Shown here: piece by piece, positions 1 to 13,000 of the stretch
Layout: each line of letters starts with the position of its first letter
Numbering within the stretch: position 1 is the first letter of the stretch
Origin: Beta vulgaris subsp. vulgaris
Lineage: Eukaryota > Streptophyta > Magnoliopsida > Caryophyllales > Amaranthaceae
Direction: 5' to 3'
Assembly (NCBI RefSeq): GCF_026745355.1
Contig: NC_079210.1
Coordinates: 9,494,980-9,558,979, forward strand
Length of the DNA stretch: 64,000 nt
Notes under the pieces: generated by a model
Seen by the model: the letters and a program-made list of their open reading frames with translations, nothing else
Databases searched by the model: none
Told to the model about the DNA's origin: nothing
Position numbers and translations under genes: made by a program

Positions 1-1530
1 GTTATAAGGATTATGTATAGTTAAGAGTTTAGGTCCATTCTCTCCATCACATATCCATCACATACATCACTTGTTGATTCAGGGTTATATAATCAAGGTT
101 GGTGATGATCCAAGTTGGTAATTATATTAACTAGACTCGAAAAATTGAATATTTGTAGTTCAACATTAAGAGGAGTAGAGAAATCAGTTTGATTTGGGTT
201 ATAAATAGTAGAGGTTAGAGAAGAAGAATGTAGTTAGGGAAGAGGAGATAGACTCAAATAGAGAGGGGGAAAGACTGAGAAAGAGCTTAGGGAGACAATT
301 TTGTTAATGTGTTTGTAGTTATATCAATAACGCTTTCTTTTCTCCCCTTGTTGATTAAGAAAGTCTTTTATCATATCGACTCAACCATAGTAAATGAGTG
401 AGAGGGTAAGAAAGGGAGAGAGGAGCAAGTAGAAAAGACTCTGAAAAATTTACAGAATCAAAAAAGTTGAGTGACAGTAGGAGAAAAGAGAGCTTTAGGT
501 ATAGAAGAAAGAGAAAGTAGTAAGAGATGATCTAAATTTACGAAATTGTACACGAGACTAAGAGGGGAAGAGGGAGCGGGAGGGAGAGTTGAGAGAGGTG
601 GGGAAAGAAAATTGGGTTATTTGTCATTTCAGGCCTATAAAATTTTGGATACAATATAATTATTCTAAGTTGTAACATATAAATTAGTTGATTATTGTTG
701 ATGCTATGATAAATATAAACATAGAAGCGTGCAAATTACTACATTTGGATTTGGATTAGAAAATAGTGGAGGTTAGAGAAGAAGAATGAAGTACAAGAGG
801 AGATGGAGATAGATCCATACGACCATACCTATTAAAAAGTGGGAAGTTTTGTTACTGTAGCTTAGTAACATGGTATTACAATCTTGTCCTCCCAACTTGT
901 AAAATTACTTGGTGCATCTCCTCTTCTCCCTGTTCCTCCACTTCCTTTCTCTCTCCTCACTCCCACCAAAACCCACCGTCACTCCCTTACCTCACTGGTC
1001 ATCCACCATCATCAGGCAGGTAAATACCTCCATTTAAAAAAAAAGCCCCCTTCTCTTCTCCAATTTCTCTCTCCTAGGGTTTAGTTCAGTTCACCCACCC
1101 TAATTTTCGCTCATTAACCTTAATTCTTCATAAATTACTCCCGAATTCCTCCTGCAATTCTTCATCACAAGCACTCATCAATGGCGATTTTTCCAGACAT
1201 GAATATTCTCTCCGTTCACCGCCGATTGTCAGAAGAGCGATTATCTTCTTCAAGTTTCTCTCTCCTTCGTATTTCCGGCGCATAGGAAAACTCGATGGCA
1301 AGGTTTCTTTTTCCTACTTCTTTTTTCCATGTACCGATTGAAATCAATGTGAAATTCCTTGAAAAATGTCGTGATTTGACAATTAGGTTTTGTTATTCGA
1401 TTGAAATTTTTTGGTTCAATTGAAATTAGGTTTTGTTATTTGCTTGAAATATTTTTGTTCAATTGGAAAGTAATAACCTAATTATGTTGATTAGGGATCT
1501 TGTTTTGCATATGATCTTGATGGGAAAGTA
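1..1530. other. Non-coding flank, purine-rich, with a dispersed direct repeat
   Basis: No gene is supported here. The first 600 bases are GA-rich. A segment near 203-262 recurs in diverged form near 761-815 (shared core GTGGAGGTTAGAGAAGAAGA or close to it), which suggests an old local duplication or a repeat end. Around 884-1300 the plus strand becomes C/T-rich and resembles the 5' leader of a plant gene, just upstream of the myosin-like exons, but no convincing first exon is visible. Confidence 0.5.
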
Positions 1531-2038
1531 ATACCGGAAATATACTCATCGCCATAAATCCATTTCAAAGACCGCCTCATCTATATGATTCTCACATGAT
1601 GCAACAATACAAAGGGGCACCATCGAGAGATCCAAGCCATCATGTTTTTGCAGTTGCTGATGTTGCTTGCAGGTAATATTTGCCACATAATATTTCATTT
1701 TATTTATGTAGGTGCCTAACATGAATTAATTTTTTGATAGGGCTTTGATAAACGAGGGGAAAAGCAACTCCATTCTTGTAAGTGGCAAAAGTGGAACTGG
1801 TAAAACTGAGACTACCAAGCTCCTGATGCGATACGTTGCTTATTTGGGAGGCCGTTCTTCAACTGAAGCGCGCACAGTAGAGCAACAAGTTCTTGAAGTA
1901 TGATTATACATATTTATGCTTGTATTTTTTTTTCTTATATTGTCATAAGAAGTTCATTTGTGGTAACATTGAAACGCAGTCGAACTCAATTCTTAAGTCA
2001 TTTGAAAATGCTAAAACAGTTAGAAATAATAACTCCAG
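1531..2038 (+). pseudogene. Myosin XI motor-domain fragment, three exons
   Basis: Three consecutive exons of a plant class XI myosin head are readable: about 1531-1672, 1741-1897 and 1980-2038. They encode the stretch [20 protein letters not shown], then the P-loop region ([15 protein letters not shown]) and then NAKTVRNNN (switch I region). Introns have GT-AG borders (CAG|GTAATA, GATAG|GG, GAA|GTATGA, GCAG|TC, CCAG|GTGAAG) and phases agree, so this is a genomic duplicate and not a processed copy. Myosin XI moves organelles along actin using ATP. Here the usual GESGAGKT has become GKSGTGKT, and the segment after VLES is altered (SNSILKSFENAKT instead of the common SNPVLEAFGNAKT). No downstream motor exons or tail were recognised in the following kilobases, so this is probably a relic or a captured fragment. 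Confidence 0.8.
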
Positions 2039-4107
2039 GTGAAGAGCCACGTTCCTCCTATATTATAAAACAATACTGTCATTATTTCTCTCTTAGTTGA
2101 ATAATATCAATCTATCATGTTCTTTAAGCACGAACTGCACTGGTAATTTTCTTCCCTTTCTAATTTTGTGAAAGGTTGTCAATGAGTATTACTTTATATT
2201 TAACTTACTTTTCATCTTTTTTCATAATGCTCCTCATGAATTGTGAATGCTTTCCTGACTTCATCGTAGTTTCATCTTGTCTCTTTCATCTGAAGGGTAG
2301 TACTTTAAAACATGGTATCTAACTTTGCGCTCTGATACGAAAAAGTGATTTCTGGTCCTAGCTTATTAGTAAGGCTTAAATAAGAGTTGTCCTGGAGGTA
2401 CATTATATCAAATTATTAGTCAATGACTGATGTAAAATGCTGTTCATGTTCTAGATTATCGTGAATAGAAAGGGTGTTATATTTGGTGGGCTACTTGATT
2501 GTCCTCTTAAACCTTGTCCAAAGAGGAAATATCAAGTGAGTTGATTCATCGTTGTTGACTTTTTTTTTTTTACCGTGCTTATGCTCGAGTGTCTTATGCT
2601 GAACTTAATGATATATGTGACAAGGAACAAATTATTCTTTTTTTTTTTACGATGAAATTTGGTGCACCAAGGTTATTTAGAGCAATAGGTAAAGATCTAC
2701 CCTTTGACTATGCGTAAGCTGTGCAATTAACTGAGCTGCTTGGTAGAATGTGTTTTCAAATGACAAAAACAACCTGGTATTAATCCCATGGGGGAAGGGG
2801 TGTGTGTGTGTTTAATATAGTCTACCTTACCCTTCTCGTGTTCATACAAGTAGTAGAATATTTCTTGCATGTTGCTAAGAAAAAGATCAATGCAGTTTAT
2901 GTACTATTTAATATGTTACTCTTGGATTTCACTTTGTTTATGTCGAATAATTACAGTTTTGTTAACTGCTCCTAATGCCTTTCACTTTAGAATCATATCT
3001 GAGTAATCAGGATTGTAGCCGAATTTATCGATTAAGCCTCCTTCTTAAGGGTGTTTCCTGTGTTTGGAATTACAAGAGAGCTATTTGTTATTCTTGTCTT
3101 ACTACTGAACCATTATTCTGTTCTACATGTTTGAGATAATTATTTTTGTTGTCTCCTGTCCCGTCCAATTGTGATGCTGGACACGCATAGTTTGTGTTTG
3201 TCCAATTGAATTGTCATGAGTTTGTAGAGTGTCCTGGAAACTTATGGACCGATAGATTGTTATAGACCTAGATTGGTTTTTATGTGGTTCATGCTCATTC
3301 ACAAGCTCTGCCTTTTCAACTTTATCTATCCTTACCCATCCTTGTCTCGAGAATGCTCATGAAGAGATGACCAAAGAGAATTGGATTATTTAAGAAACGA
3401 AGAGTTGTAGAGATACAAGTGCAATACATCCATTGAGAGAAAATGGTAGTAAAAGAAGATGAATAAGTTTCCCTTTATGATTATGGGTTTCACACTGTCA
3501 TTTTATAGTAACATTCATTTGTAAATTTGTAGTTAGTGTCTCATGATGTAAGGCTTGATGGGAATCCCATTACTTTATGATTCTATTTAGAGGACTTGTT
3601 ATTACTAATAACTTCATTTCTCTGTTCTGATGGCATGTTTTATCTAAAAAGTAAAGTTAAATGCTAAAAGGTCTCATTTATAGCCAATAAAAAGGTCGAT
3701 TTTTATGGGAAAAAAGAATTATTTTTTAACATTCTTCTTCTCAGGATTGGTTTCTGCCCCTGTCACATATAACTTTTTTTATAGGATGTCTCCTAATAAT
3801 CGCAGGGAAATCAATGGTTAACTAAATTATAGCTTCTAAATATTGGTAATTTGTGATGTTAGGATAACCTTGTTATCTGCTACTATTCGTAATTACTCCG
3901 ATAATTCACGATAAGATCTGCAAATGTTTGTTTATTACATTGTTAAGTACGAAAGAATTACATACTTTTAAAAGAGAACTTAATAGATGCCAAAAATAGC
4001 TATTATGTAAGGAAACAATCCTACAAGGTGTGTAGCACTAGCTTTGCCTAGATCTTTGATATGTGTTTCTGATATATTACTTTGCTTGGTACCTCTAAAT
4101 TATGTAG
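2039..4107. other. Unassigned non-coding stretch
   Basis: AT-rich sequence following the myosin-like exons. It has short poly-T tracts and many stops in all frames. I recognise no gene, repeat array or transposon end. Confidence 0.5.
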
Positions 4108-5400
4108 GTCTACGATAACAATGTTGAAGGAAAGAAGATGTGTTATACCATTAATGGGGAGGTATGCTTATGCTTCTCTAACTCCACACGAGCTTGATCT
4201 CATACCTAATGAATTGTTAATTTTAGTTGTATTGTGATTTTACTGAGTATATCCTCCCTTTACCTAATGCGTTAAAGACTTACAGTATGTTTGGTTCATT
4301 TTTAGTAAAGGAAAGAAAGGGAAGAGAAAGGAAGGGAAGAGAAAGGAAAAGAATGGAAGAGAAAGGAAAAAAACTTTAATTTCCTATGTTTGGTATAAAT
4401 TTTCTCTTTCCTTCCGAATTCCCCCGCTTTTGGGAGGAAAGGAAAGTGAAATTTTATTAAAAAATCTTTCCTTCCAATTCCTCCCATTTCCTTTCACTTA
4501 ATTTTTTTTTAATGAACCAAACATTGGAAAGTAATAAATTTCCTTCCACTTCCTTTCCTTTCCTTCCAAATTCCTTCTACCAAACAAACTGTTAAAGATA
4601 AGGATTCTTAAGAGAGAAAGAGAGGAGAGAGCAAGATGTCCACTTTTAGCACGGTAATTCAGTTTTATTTTGCATAAATCGTACATAAAAAGTAAAAGAG
4701 GAAAGGATGTTGGGAAGATTTTAAGGGGGTTTCTTACATTCAAACAGTCTTTTTAAGTAGTTCTCGAGTAATGAGTCTGTTTGTCTTTTAATGGGCTTAT
4801 ATAAATTTTGAGCTGATTTTTTCGATTTTCACTTTAATTTCTCAGTTATTTTGATTCTTTTCCCATTTTGTATAGACGTTAATTCAACAATATCTTTTGA
4901 GTTTCTAAATTAGGAACTTTTAAAAAGTAAGCATGCATTTGAGTAACTCTTATTATGTACCTTTATTTAAGTTCTGTCAAGTAAGCATGCTTCACGTACA
5001 ATAACATTTAGTTTCTTAATTATTTAGCTAAATATAAGTGTAATATTAATGATTGCGTATAAATTACAACAATTGCGGAAACTAATTTGTGAAATGCGTT
5101 TTGTTGTAGAATCTTTTCAATATCGAAGACGATGAAGTCAAGAAGAATGTATTTCTATTTGCGGTTGCCGAGAGATTCAGAGATTTCAAGGCTAAGGTAG
5201 TGTCTGGTGGATCACTAAGCGGAGGAAAGTAGTAGGTACAAAGAAGAAGAAAATCTACGGCGGAGAAACGCCATCCCGTTTTCGGGCTTCACCATATTCA
5301 TCATTCAAACCCTCCAAATTTCCATTTTAGATATGGAAAACTATCAAACTTGAAGAGTGGGAAGCATTTGTTGCCAAAAATACTATCCCACAAGCTACTG
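4108..5400 (+). pseudogene. Transposase-like exon remnants (Ptta/En-Spm style)
   Basis: Three putative exons have good borders: 4108-4161 (TGTAG|GTCTAC ... GGGAG|GTATGC), 5110-5196 (TTGTAG|AATCTT ... GCTAAG|GTAGTG) and 5341 onward (CATTTTAG|ATATGG). They encode DNNVEGKKMCYTINGE, then NLFNIEDDEVKKNV followed by AERFRDFKAK, then IWKTIKLEEWEAFVAKNTIP. The spacing of RDFKAK followed by W..FVAKNT resembles the plant transposase family Ptta/En-Spm (PF03004), which accompanies CACTA elements. The match is from memory of the motif only. Reading dies after about 5400. A MITE lies in the second intron at 4281-4592. A degenerate host gene is the alternative. Confidence 0.35.
4281..4592. mobile_element. 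MITE with CAGTNTGTTTGGT inverted ends (hAT-like)
   Basis: The left end reads CAGTATGTTTGGTTCA and the right end, reverse complemented, reads CAGTTTGTTTGGTAG. The interior is purine-rich on one half and pyrimidine-rich on the other and can fold into an imperfect hairpin. GTTAAAGA occurs just outside both ends (4271-4278 and 4591-4598), consistent with an 8-bp hAT-type duplication, although the left copy is a few bases away from the inverted end. No coding capacity. Confidence 0.6.
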
Positions 5401-5824
5401 TAAAAATATTTTATTAATATTTACTACACTTAGCTCCAATATCATTGTATAACACCGTAATAGACCTTTGTTTTTTATTGTATGGTTTACGCAAGACGTG
5501 AGAAAATTAGCGCGAGTGCAAAAGCAAAGAAGTATTATCATCATTTGGGTGCTCATTCGTACAATGAGGCGAGAGAGAAATGTATGTTCACACATTACCC
5601 CACAATGGGGTCGACAATGGCAACAGGGACGAGCTCTACGATCATAGTTACATAGGCTCGACAACCAGGTAGAGTCCTCGATTGAGGGTGTTCGATGCAT
5701 GGGGCTTTTGCAAAGGGGAAAAAGAGTTTTGCTTGATCCCGGTACAGAGCAGATAGCCAACACCACTATAAGTACACAAAAAATGTTCTTTTCTTGTATT
5801 CCCAGTGATGTAACCACAATTTTC

Positions 5825-6720
5825 TGCTGAATATGATAATATGAGGTATAATGTAAATATTTACAATAATCATGTCCCTTACTTCAAATTATATTGAATT
5901 TTAGTGAACGAAAATGTCCTTTTAGGCTTATTTCGGCCAATTCGCGTTCAATTCTTAGATTTGGAGTCATTTAGCCCAATTTCTTATTGAATATGACTAT
6001 ATAAGGTATAATATAAGCAGTGTGTAGATTTTCAGGTTCAATTTGTTGTTGGTTGAATTTCGGGAACATAAATGTCATTTTAGGCCTATTTTGGCCATTT
6101 CGCGTCCAATTCTTAGATTTTAAGTCATTTAATCCCAATTTCTTTTCTAATATGACTATATAAGGTATAATATAAGTAGTGTATATATTTTTAGGCTTCA
6201 ATTTATTGTTGGCTGAATTCCCCGAACGTAAATGTCATTTTAGGCCTTTTTGGCCATTTCGCGTCTAATTCTTAGATTTTGAGTCATGTAATCACAATTT
6301 ATTTTTTTAATATGACTAGATAGGGCATAATATAAGTAGTGTGTAGAATTTTAGGCTTGCATTTGTTGTTTGTTGAATTTCGGGAACAAAAAAGACATTT
6401 TAGGCTTATTTTCGCCTTTTCGCGTGCAATTATTAGATTTTGAGTCATTTAACTCTAAATTATTTTTATATATGATAATATAAGGTATAGTATAAATAGT
6501 GTGTAGTTTTTTAGGCTTGTATTTGTTGGTTGAATTTCGGGAACGAAAAGGTCATTTTAGGTTTATTTTCGCCTTTTCGCGTTCAATTTGTACTTCTCGA
6601 GTCATTTAACTCCAATTTATTGCTGAACATGATAATATGAGGTATAATATAACTAGTGTGTATATTTTAAGGCTTGCATTTTTTTTTGATTGAGTTTCGG
6701 AAAGGTATATGTAATTTTTA
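5825..6720. repeat. Tandem array, about 159 bp unit, five to six copies
   Basis: The landmark ATATGANNATATNAGGTATAA recurs at about 5830, 5990, 6149, 6309, 6470 and 6628, giving spacings of 158-161 bp. Each unit also carries a GTGTGTAGATTTTNAGG-like block, an AATGTCATTTTAGG block and a TTTCGCGT block in the same order. Copies are clearly diverged from one another, and the last is partial. The unit length is in the range common for plant satellite monomers. The array lies directly downstream of the transposase-like exons and could be their subterminal repeat region. Confidence 0.85.
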
Positions 6721-7242
6721 GAACTATTAATTACGGTAAATGATTGAATTCTTATATTATGTGTTGATTATGGCAATTAGCATGGAAAATGTTAATTTAC
6801 CTAAATTTAGCACATAGCAATATTTTTTGTATGTTTATTGCTAGACAAATTCAATACATGAAAAAGTTCAGCACATAGCAATTAACAAGAGAAAAGTCAA
6901 TTTATCTAAATTCCATTTTTGGAGTTTGATATTTAGACAATAATTCACAAAGACAAAACCACAAAGGTGCAGTAGACGGTAGTCCCATCGTGGTCTTTTG
7001 GTGGGTGGCACAAGATGGATTTAGTGGTACCTCGAGATAAGTTCAAATTAGTTCTAATAATGACAAGTATATTAGTTCACATTAGTTCAGATAAATTATA
7101 TGAAATCATGATAACTTCAAATAAAAAGAATAAGTTCAATAGAGTAGCCCTTAGTCTTCTTTTGTGTTCAAAGAAACTGTTAACTATTAAGTTAAAGGTG
7201 TAGTTTATGATGTATACGATTACTTCGTCTTTTCTTCGTTAC
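6721..7242. other. Unassigned AT-rich spacer
   Basis: No gene or repeat recognised. It separates the tandem array from the LINE A target-site duplication at 7243-7258. Confidence 0.5.
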
Positions 7243-7333
7243 ATATTTGTCCATTAGTAACGACAAATATCAACCTTGAAACTTTCTCTCCAAGTTTCTC
7301 TTGGCGCATGATAAGCTAGCATGCACCGTCGCC

Positions 7334-9921
7334 ATGGCAAGGAAGGCGGTTGAGAAATCTCAAGGTAAGAATGCTGAGAAGAAGATAGGAAAGAATAAAG
7401 GTCCATCGTCGGATTCCCAAGCTCTCAGAACTCGTCCTATGGATGACTCCTGGGTATAGAAGCATTGGACTTCGGTCTAGGTGTAGGTGAAGTTCTTACT
7501 CCTAAAACTTCATTGCAACCGTTACAACAACAATCTGAGATTAGGCACACCTTCAGTGACGGGTTACAATCAATTAGTGGTTCTATCTAAATCCAATAGA
7601 ACAGTAACTGCAGGTAAGTCTACTGTTCCAATCTTTCATCCGATTTCATTGGAGCATAATGTCGAACACATTATTGAGAAAGATAATGAACCATCAGAAA
7701 ATAATGATCAAAGGGAGGAGGGTATAGAGAAAGATCTGGTTCAAATTGATTTCTCTGATATACATGACGAAGTGGATTACTGGAGTTCCTCAATAATATG
7801 TTATGTACTAGGTGAGAATCCACCTATGCAAGTAATGGAGGGTTACTTCAGGCATATATGGAGGAATTATAAGGTGGATAAAGTGGCTTTGGTGAAAAGA
7901 GGCGTATTCTTAGTGAGGTTTCAAGTAATGGATTTGAATGAGAAAGTGTTAGCTGGACAATTCTTCTTTGAGAAGTGATAAGTTATATTCATATATATTT
8001 TTTTAGGTGCGTTTAGGTTGCATTTTAGAGCATTTAGTTTCCTATTTAGGTTAATTATTGCATCATATTCTTAAATCTGTTATTCTACTCCTATTCGGTA
8101 TGTTTTCTTGTTTTTGATGAATTTCAAGTAATGAGAACGTATTTGGAGTATAATTAGCTAAGCTTGAGCATTAGGAGTACTTGGAAAGAAGCTACAATGC
8201 ATAAGGATTGTCATAGATATTTTATAGTACGAGTTTGAGCGAAAACGAAGCGGAAAATCATTAGAAAAAATGTGAAAAAGGAGTTACGTCTACTCTTCTG
8301 ATCATAACTTTTGATGTCCTTATTTAAATCGCATAATTTCAACATATTTGGAAACTAGACTTGAAAAGATTTCCAACGATAAGTGGCACCCCCCGAGGAG
8401 ACTTCTATTCAAGAAGTTATGCCTTTTTGAAGATTGTACTATTTCTGTTGGAATCTGCAATGCGTACGCGGGGATCACTAATCCGCCCATTAATGATTTA
8501 TTTAAGTCTTATCTTGTAATTACTTTCCTAGCCTAGTCATATTAGGTTATTGAATATTATTTAGATTAGTTTTCATTCTTTCTCTCTCCTTCATCCCTTT
8601 ACACGTTATTTTCATTTTTCTAGGTTTAGTTTAGTTTTCTCTTCCTCTTACTCTATAGTTTTTAGAAAAAATTCTAGTTGTTATTTTTCTTCATTAATTC
8701 ATGAGTTTCATTAGTTTCTTTCCTTGATTTCTTTGATTATGCTTTTATTGGTAGAATTAGATTTCATTATTTATTTCATGATTGAGTAGTTTTTATTTCT
8801 AGGGTTTGGGAATCTATGTTTATTTGCTATGGCTTGATTGATTTATTGCTCGATGGTTTGATTAGTTACTTATTTCTCTTATTGATTAGTTACTAATCTG
8901 ATCAATTGTCTAATTAAATATTGCTAATATTGAGTCATAGATCGATAGATAGTACAGTTTAGAGGCTTACATACAATTAACAAATCTGATTATGTTGAAC
9001 GACCGTACTAGCATATGTTGATTTGAGAGCGTTAATTAAGGCCCGACCGTAGGATTAACCTGTGCTCTAGAAATTTGATTAATTAAACTATTGATGATCT
9101 TTTGATAGATTGTACTTATAAACATGGTGAACCATTACCCTAGTATCCTTTTTAGTTTGATTTTTGTAGTTTGATTAATTTAGAACTTAAATTCAATTGT
9201 TCCTGATCTTGTTTAGTTTTCCTTATCTTAGAAGCTAGATTAAAACGACCATCTCTATGTGGATTAGACCCTACTTACCCTACTACATTCTTAGAAGGTT
9301 TTGCAGGAATTATTTTTTACAGGTGTACGACAGCCTATCAATAAGAAGCCATTGATAATGAAAGCATGGGCACCTGATGTAGATTTTGAAAAGGATGATG
9401 TGAAGACAATACCAGTATGGGTTCAATTGCGGATTGCTTTGAAATATTTGGGAGAACACGCTTTGCACAAAATAGTTTCGCAACTTGGTGATCCTATTAG
9501 AAGAGATGAGGCAACGAGGCACAGAGAGAAACTACAATTTGCTCGGATTTTAGTGGAAGTTACAATTGAGCATGATTTCCCGGAGGTAATATACTTCATG
9601 AATGAGCATGGTCTCAAAATATCGGTTCCAGTTGAGTATGAATGGAAACCAATCAAATGTAGAAACTGCAACAACTTTGGTCATGAGACTATATATTGCA
9701 AGAAGAAATTACAGAGACAAGAGTGGAGGCCCAAACCAGTCACAAATGCAACTGCACAACCAGCTGAGCCGTATGTGCTTCAGCCAATTGCTATTACAGT
9801 ACCAAGGCCTCAGCCTACTGCTCTTGTTGGACTAAAACAACAGCATGGTGGAAAAGAAGGGGAGTTGGATCCTGATGGGTTCCAAAAAGCTCTTAGGCCT
9901 ATAAGAGTTAGGAGCACATGA
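7334..9921 (+). pseudogene. LINE A ORF1 (DUF4283 plus CCHC knuckle), split by an insertion
   Basis: The 5' part starts with MARKAVEKSQGKNAEKKIGK near 7334, suffers stops around 7458-7490, and continues to 7975 with the DUF4283 core (SSSIICYVLGENPPMQVMEG). The 3' part resumes at 9298 and reads VLQELFFTGVRQPINKKPLI and PVWVQLRIALKYLGEHAL, ending at 9921 after a CCHC zinc knuckle (CRNCNNFGHETIYC, matching CX2CX4HX4C). Removing the insertion with one copy of its 5-bp duplication restores a continuous frame across the junction. ORF1 proteins of plant L1 elements bind the element RNA and form the ribonucleoprotein. Confidence 0.85.
7976..9292. mobile_element. LTR-like insertion (solo LTR candidate) inside LINE A ORF1
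   Basis: The insertion is flanked by AGAAG at 7971-7975 and 9293-9297, a 5-bp duplication as made by LTR-retroelement integrase. It begins TGATAAGTTATA. Near its end it carries CTCTATGTGGATTAGACCCT, a phrase like that found near the ends of some plant gypsy LTRs; a related phrase occurs at 19838-19860. No coding capacity. A solo LTR or small non-autonomous retroelement is most likely. The terminal bases are TT and not CA, so the exact class is uncertain. Confidence 0.6.
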
Positions 9922-10071
9922 GTAATACTACTTCAACATGTAATGCTTTTACTACATTACCGAATATGGCTGAAGATTGTTCTGTTAGTAAGGCACATGA
10001 AGGACTTGATTGCTTTGTAAATGCAATATATGATGTTATATTATAGGGAAGGGAGATCCCTCCTCCCCCCA

Positions 10072-13000
10072 ATGGATAGATTGTTACGTTGGAACGTCCG
10101 AGGGGTAAATAATATCAAGAAGATGAAAGATGTGAAAAACTACATTCACAGTCTTTCTATTGGTATTGTGACCCTCTTGGAAACTAAGATAAAAACTATC
10201 AATTTAGGTAGTTTTTATCAAAGAGTCTTTGCTGGATGGTGTTTTTCTTCTAATGCTAGTCACAATGGTAATGGAAGAATTATATTAGCTTGGAGGCCAG
10301 GGAGCTATATAGTTCACATTATACAAGGTACAAGTCAAATGATGCATTGTTACATTAACCCTATGAATGGTGCAAGGGGCTTTTACTACTCTTTTGTGTA
10401 TGATTTTAATGAAAGAGCAATTATGAGATGATTTGAGGAAGGTGAAGACACAAGAATCATGGCTAATTTGTGGAGGTTTCAACTGTGTGCTTCATACTGA
10501 TGAAAGAAATGGGTCACTTGTGAGGGAATGGGAAATTCAGGAGTTTAGGGAGTGTATGGAGGAACGTGGGTTGACAAATATCAAGAGTTCAGGTAATTTT
10601 TTTACCTGGAACAGTAAACAACATGGGGAAGCAAGAGTCTTTTCTAAGTTAGATAGAATGCTCTCAAATATAGCATGGGTGGATGCTCATGACACAACTG
10701 AAGTAAATTTTCAAAAGAAGGGGTATTTTTACCATGATCCTGCACTTCTCAAAGTATATGCTAGAAATGCAAATGGTGGTAAACCATTTAGATACTTTAC
10801 TATGTGAAAAAACTCACCACAGTATATTGCAATTTGTGAAACAAGCATGGGAAACACAATTGGCAGGGTATAAAATGTTTAAAGTCCTGCAAAAGCTTAA
10901 GCATGTCAAAGCTGCACTGAAAGATCTAAACAGGAGAGGATTTTCTGAATTGAAGGCTAAGGATACTGAAGCTAAACAGAAGATGTTGGAAGTTAAAACT
11001 TTGATGCATCTCCACCCCGGAGATATTAGCATAGCAAAGCAAGAGCTTGAAGTTGTGAAAGATTACAGAGAGAAGCACAAAGTGTATGTTGAATTTCTAA
11101 GTCAAAAAGCCAAGCTTGATTGGCTTAGAGATGGTGATGAGAACACTAGCCTCCTTCATCAAAGTTTGAAAACTAGAAGACAACAAAACCAGATTTACAG
11201 CACACATGATGTGTAGGGAAACTTGCTAGACAAACGAGAAGATGTTGTTGGGGACTTCTTAGCTTATTATTATCATCAACTGTTGTGCGATATTGTAGAA
11301 TCAAGAACTACAGTCATACCATAAATTGTGCAAATTAGTCCTTTACTTTATGAGGATCATAAAGCTATTCTAATGCTCCATATAACGTTGAGGAGATTAA
11401 AAAAGCTCTGATGTCTATTCCTGGTTGTAAAGCCCCAGGGCCAGATGACTTTGGATCTTTCTCTGACAAAGGCATCTGGGAGATAGTGGGGGATGATGTA
11501 ATGCATGTTGTACTGGAGACCCTATAAAGTAGGAGAATTTTGAAGGAATTGAATAACACATGCAACTACCACACTGTTTCCCAAGACAAGATGCCCAAGT
11601 AATGTGACAGAATAAAGGCCAATAGCCTACTGTAATACAATATAGAAATGTGTGACAACAGTGATATGCAACATATTGCGGCAAGTGTTGCCAGACACCA
11701 TTATTGAGAACTAAGGTGGCTTTGTACATAGAAGACTTATTATGCATAACATCATGGTGATACAAGATCTTGTTAAGCACTATGGAAGGAAACAAACTAA
11801 TCTTAATTGCTTATTGAAAATAGATCTGCAAAAGGCTTATGACACTGTTAATTGGAGATTTTTACATGAGATGATGCAACAATTGGGCTTTCCTGAACAC
11901 TTCATCAAATTGATCATGCAATGTGTTACAACCCCCAGGTTTTCTCTCATGATAAATGGAAGTATGAAAGGGTATTTCAAAGCCACAAGGAGTTTGAGGC
12001 ATGGAGATCCCATGTCTCCTCTACCCTTTGTTATTTGTATGGAATATCTTTCTATAATTATATACTAAGTTAGTGAGCTTGACCAATTTAAATATCATCC
12101 ACGATGTATAGAGATAAGACTTATACATTTGTGCTTTGCAGATGACCTTATATTGTGTTGCAAAGGAGAGTTCCCTTTATTTATTTACTCTTGCAGGGCT
12201 TCAAGCTATTTTCAGACACATCTGGCTTGAAAGCTAATGTGAATAAATCTGCATTTTATTCTTGTGGGATGTAGGAAAATGAGGTGCAAAGAGTTATAGC
12301 AGCTTATGGATTTATGAGAAGCAGGTTATCGTTCAAGTACCAGGGGGTTTCCATTTGTGCCAAGAGAATATCGAAAGCAAAATGTGAAGTCATGATTGAG
12401 AAGATGACAACAAGAATCAAGTTGTGGAGCTCCAGGAATCTCTCCTATGCTGCAAGAACACAGTTAATTAATTCTGTGTTGATGAGCCTACACAAGTAAT
12501 AGGCCCAAGTATTCTTATTGCCCAAAGATGTGCTAGCTGAGGTTACAAAAATGTGTAGAGCATTCTTGTGGAGTGGGCAGGCTTAGTCTCACAAACGAGG
12601 AGCCCTTGCATGGGACCAACTATGATTGAATAAGGCTAATGGAGGAGTGGGGTTCAGGGAAATCCATATATGGAATAAGGCTTCCTTGGTAAATATGTTT
12701 GGGCTATTGCCTCAAAACAAGACAACATATGGATAAGATGGATTCACTTAGTGTATCTCAGGGGGAGCAATTGGTGGAACTACCTTCCTAAGCAAGGAGC
12801 TAGTTGGTATTGGCGCAAAATATGTAAAATCAAGGAGCTCCTTAAAGCTCATTTTATGGAGGGAGAATTTACAGCTCTTCCTAGCTACTCTATTCAGGTA
12901 GTCTATGACAGATTGAGGGGTGAGAAGATGTCTGTTCCATGGGACAAAGTTGTTTGGAATAGACTGAGTATTCCTAAACACCGTTTCATATCATGGCTAG

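Noticed and set aside
884..1084. 66-codon ORF in the C/T-rich leader upstream of the myosin exons
   Set aside because: Pro/Leu/Ser/His-rich translation of a low-complexity leader; it has no similarity to a myosin N-terminus.
4302..4743. Two minus-strand ORFs rich in Phe/Ser/Lys
   Set aside because: They translate the purine/pyrimidine arms of the MITE at 4281-4592 and its flank.
5395..5817. 140-codon minus-strand ORF
   Set aside because: No recognisable motif, and it overlaps the edge of decayed sequence; likely chance.
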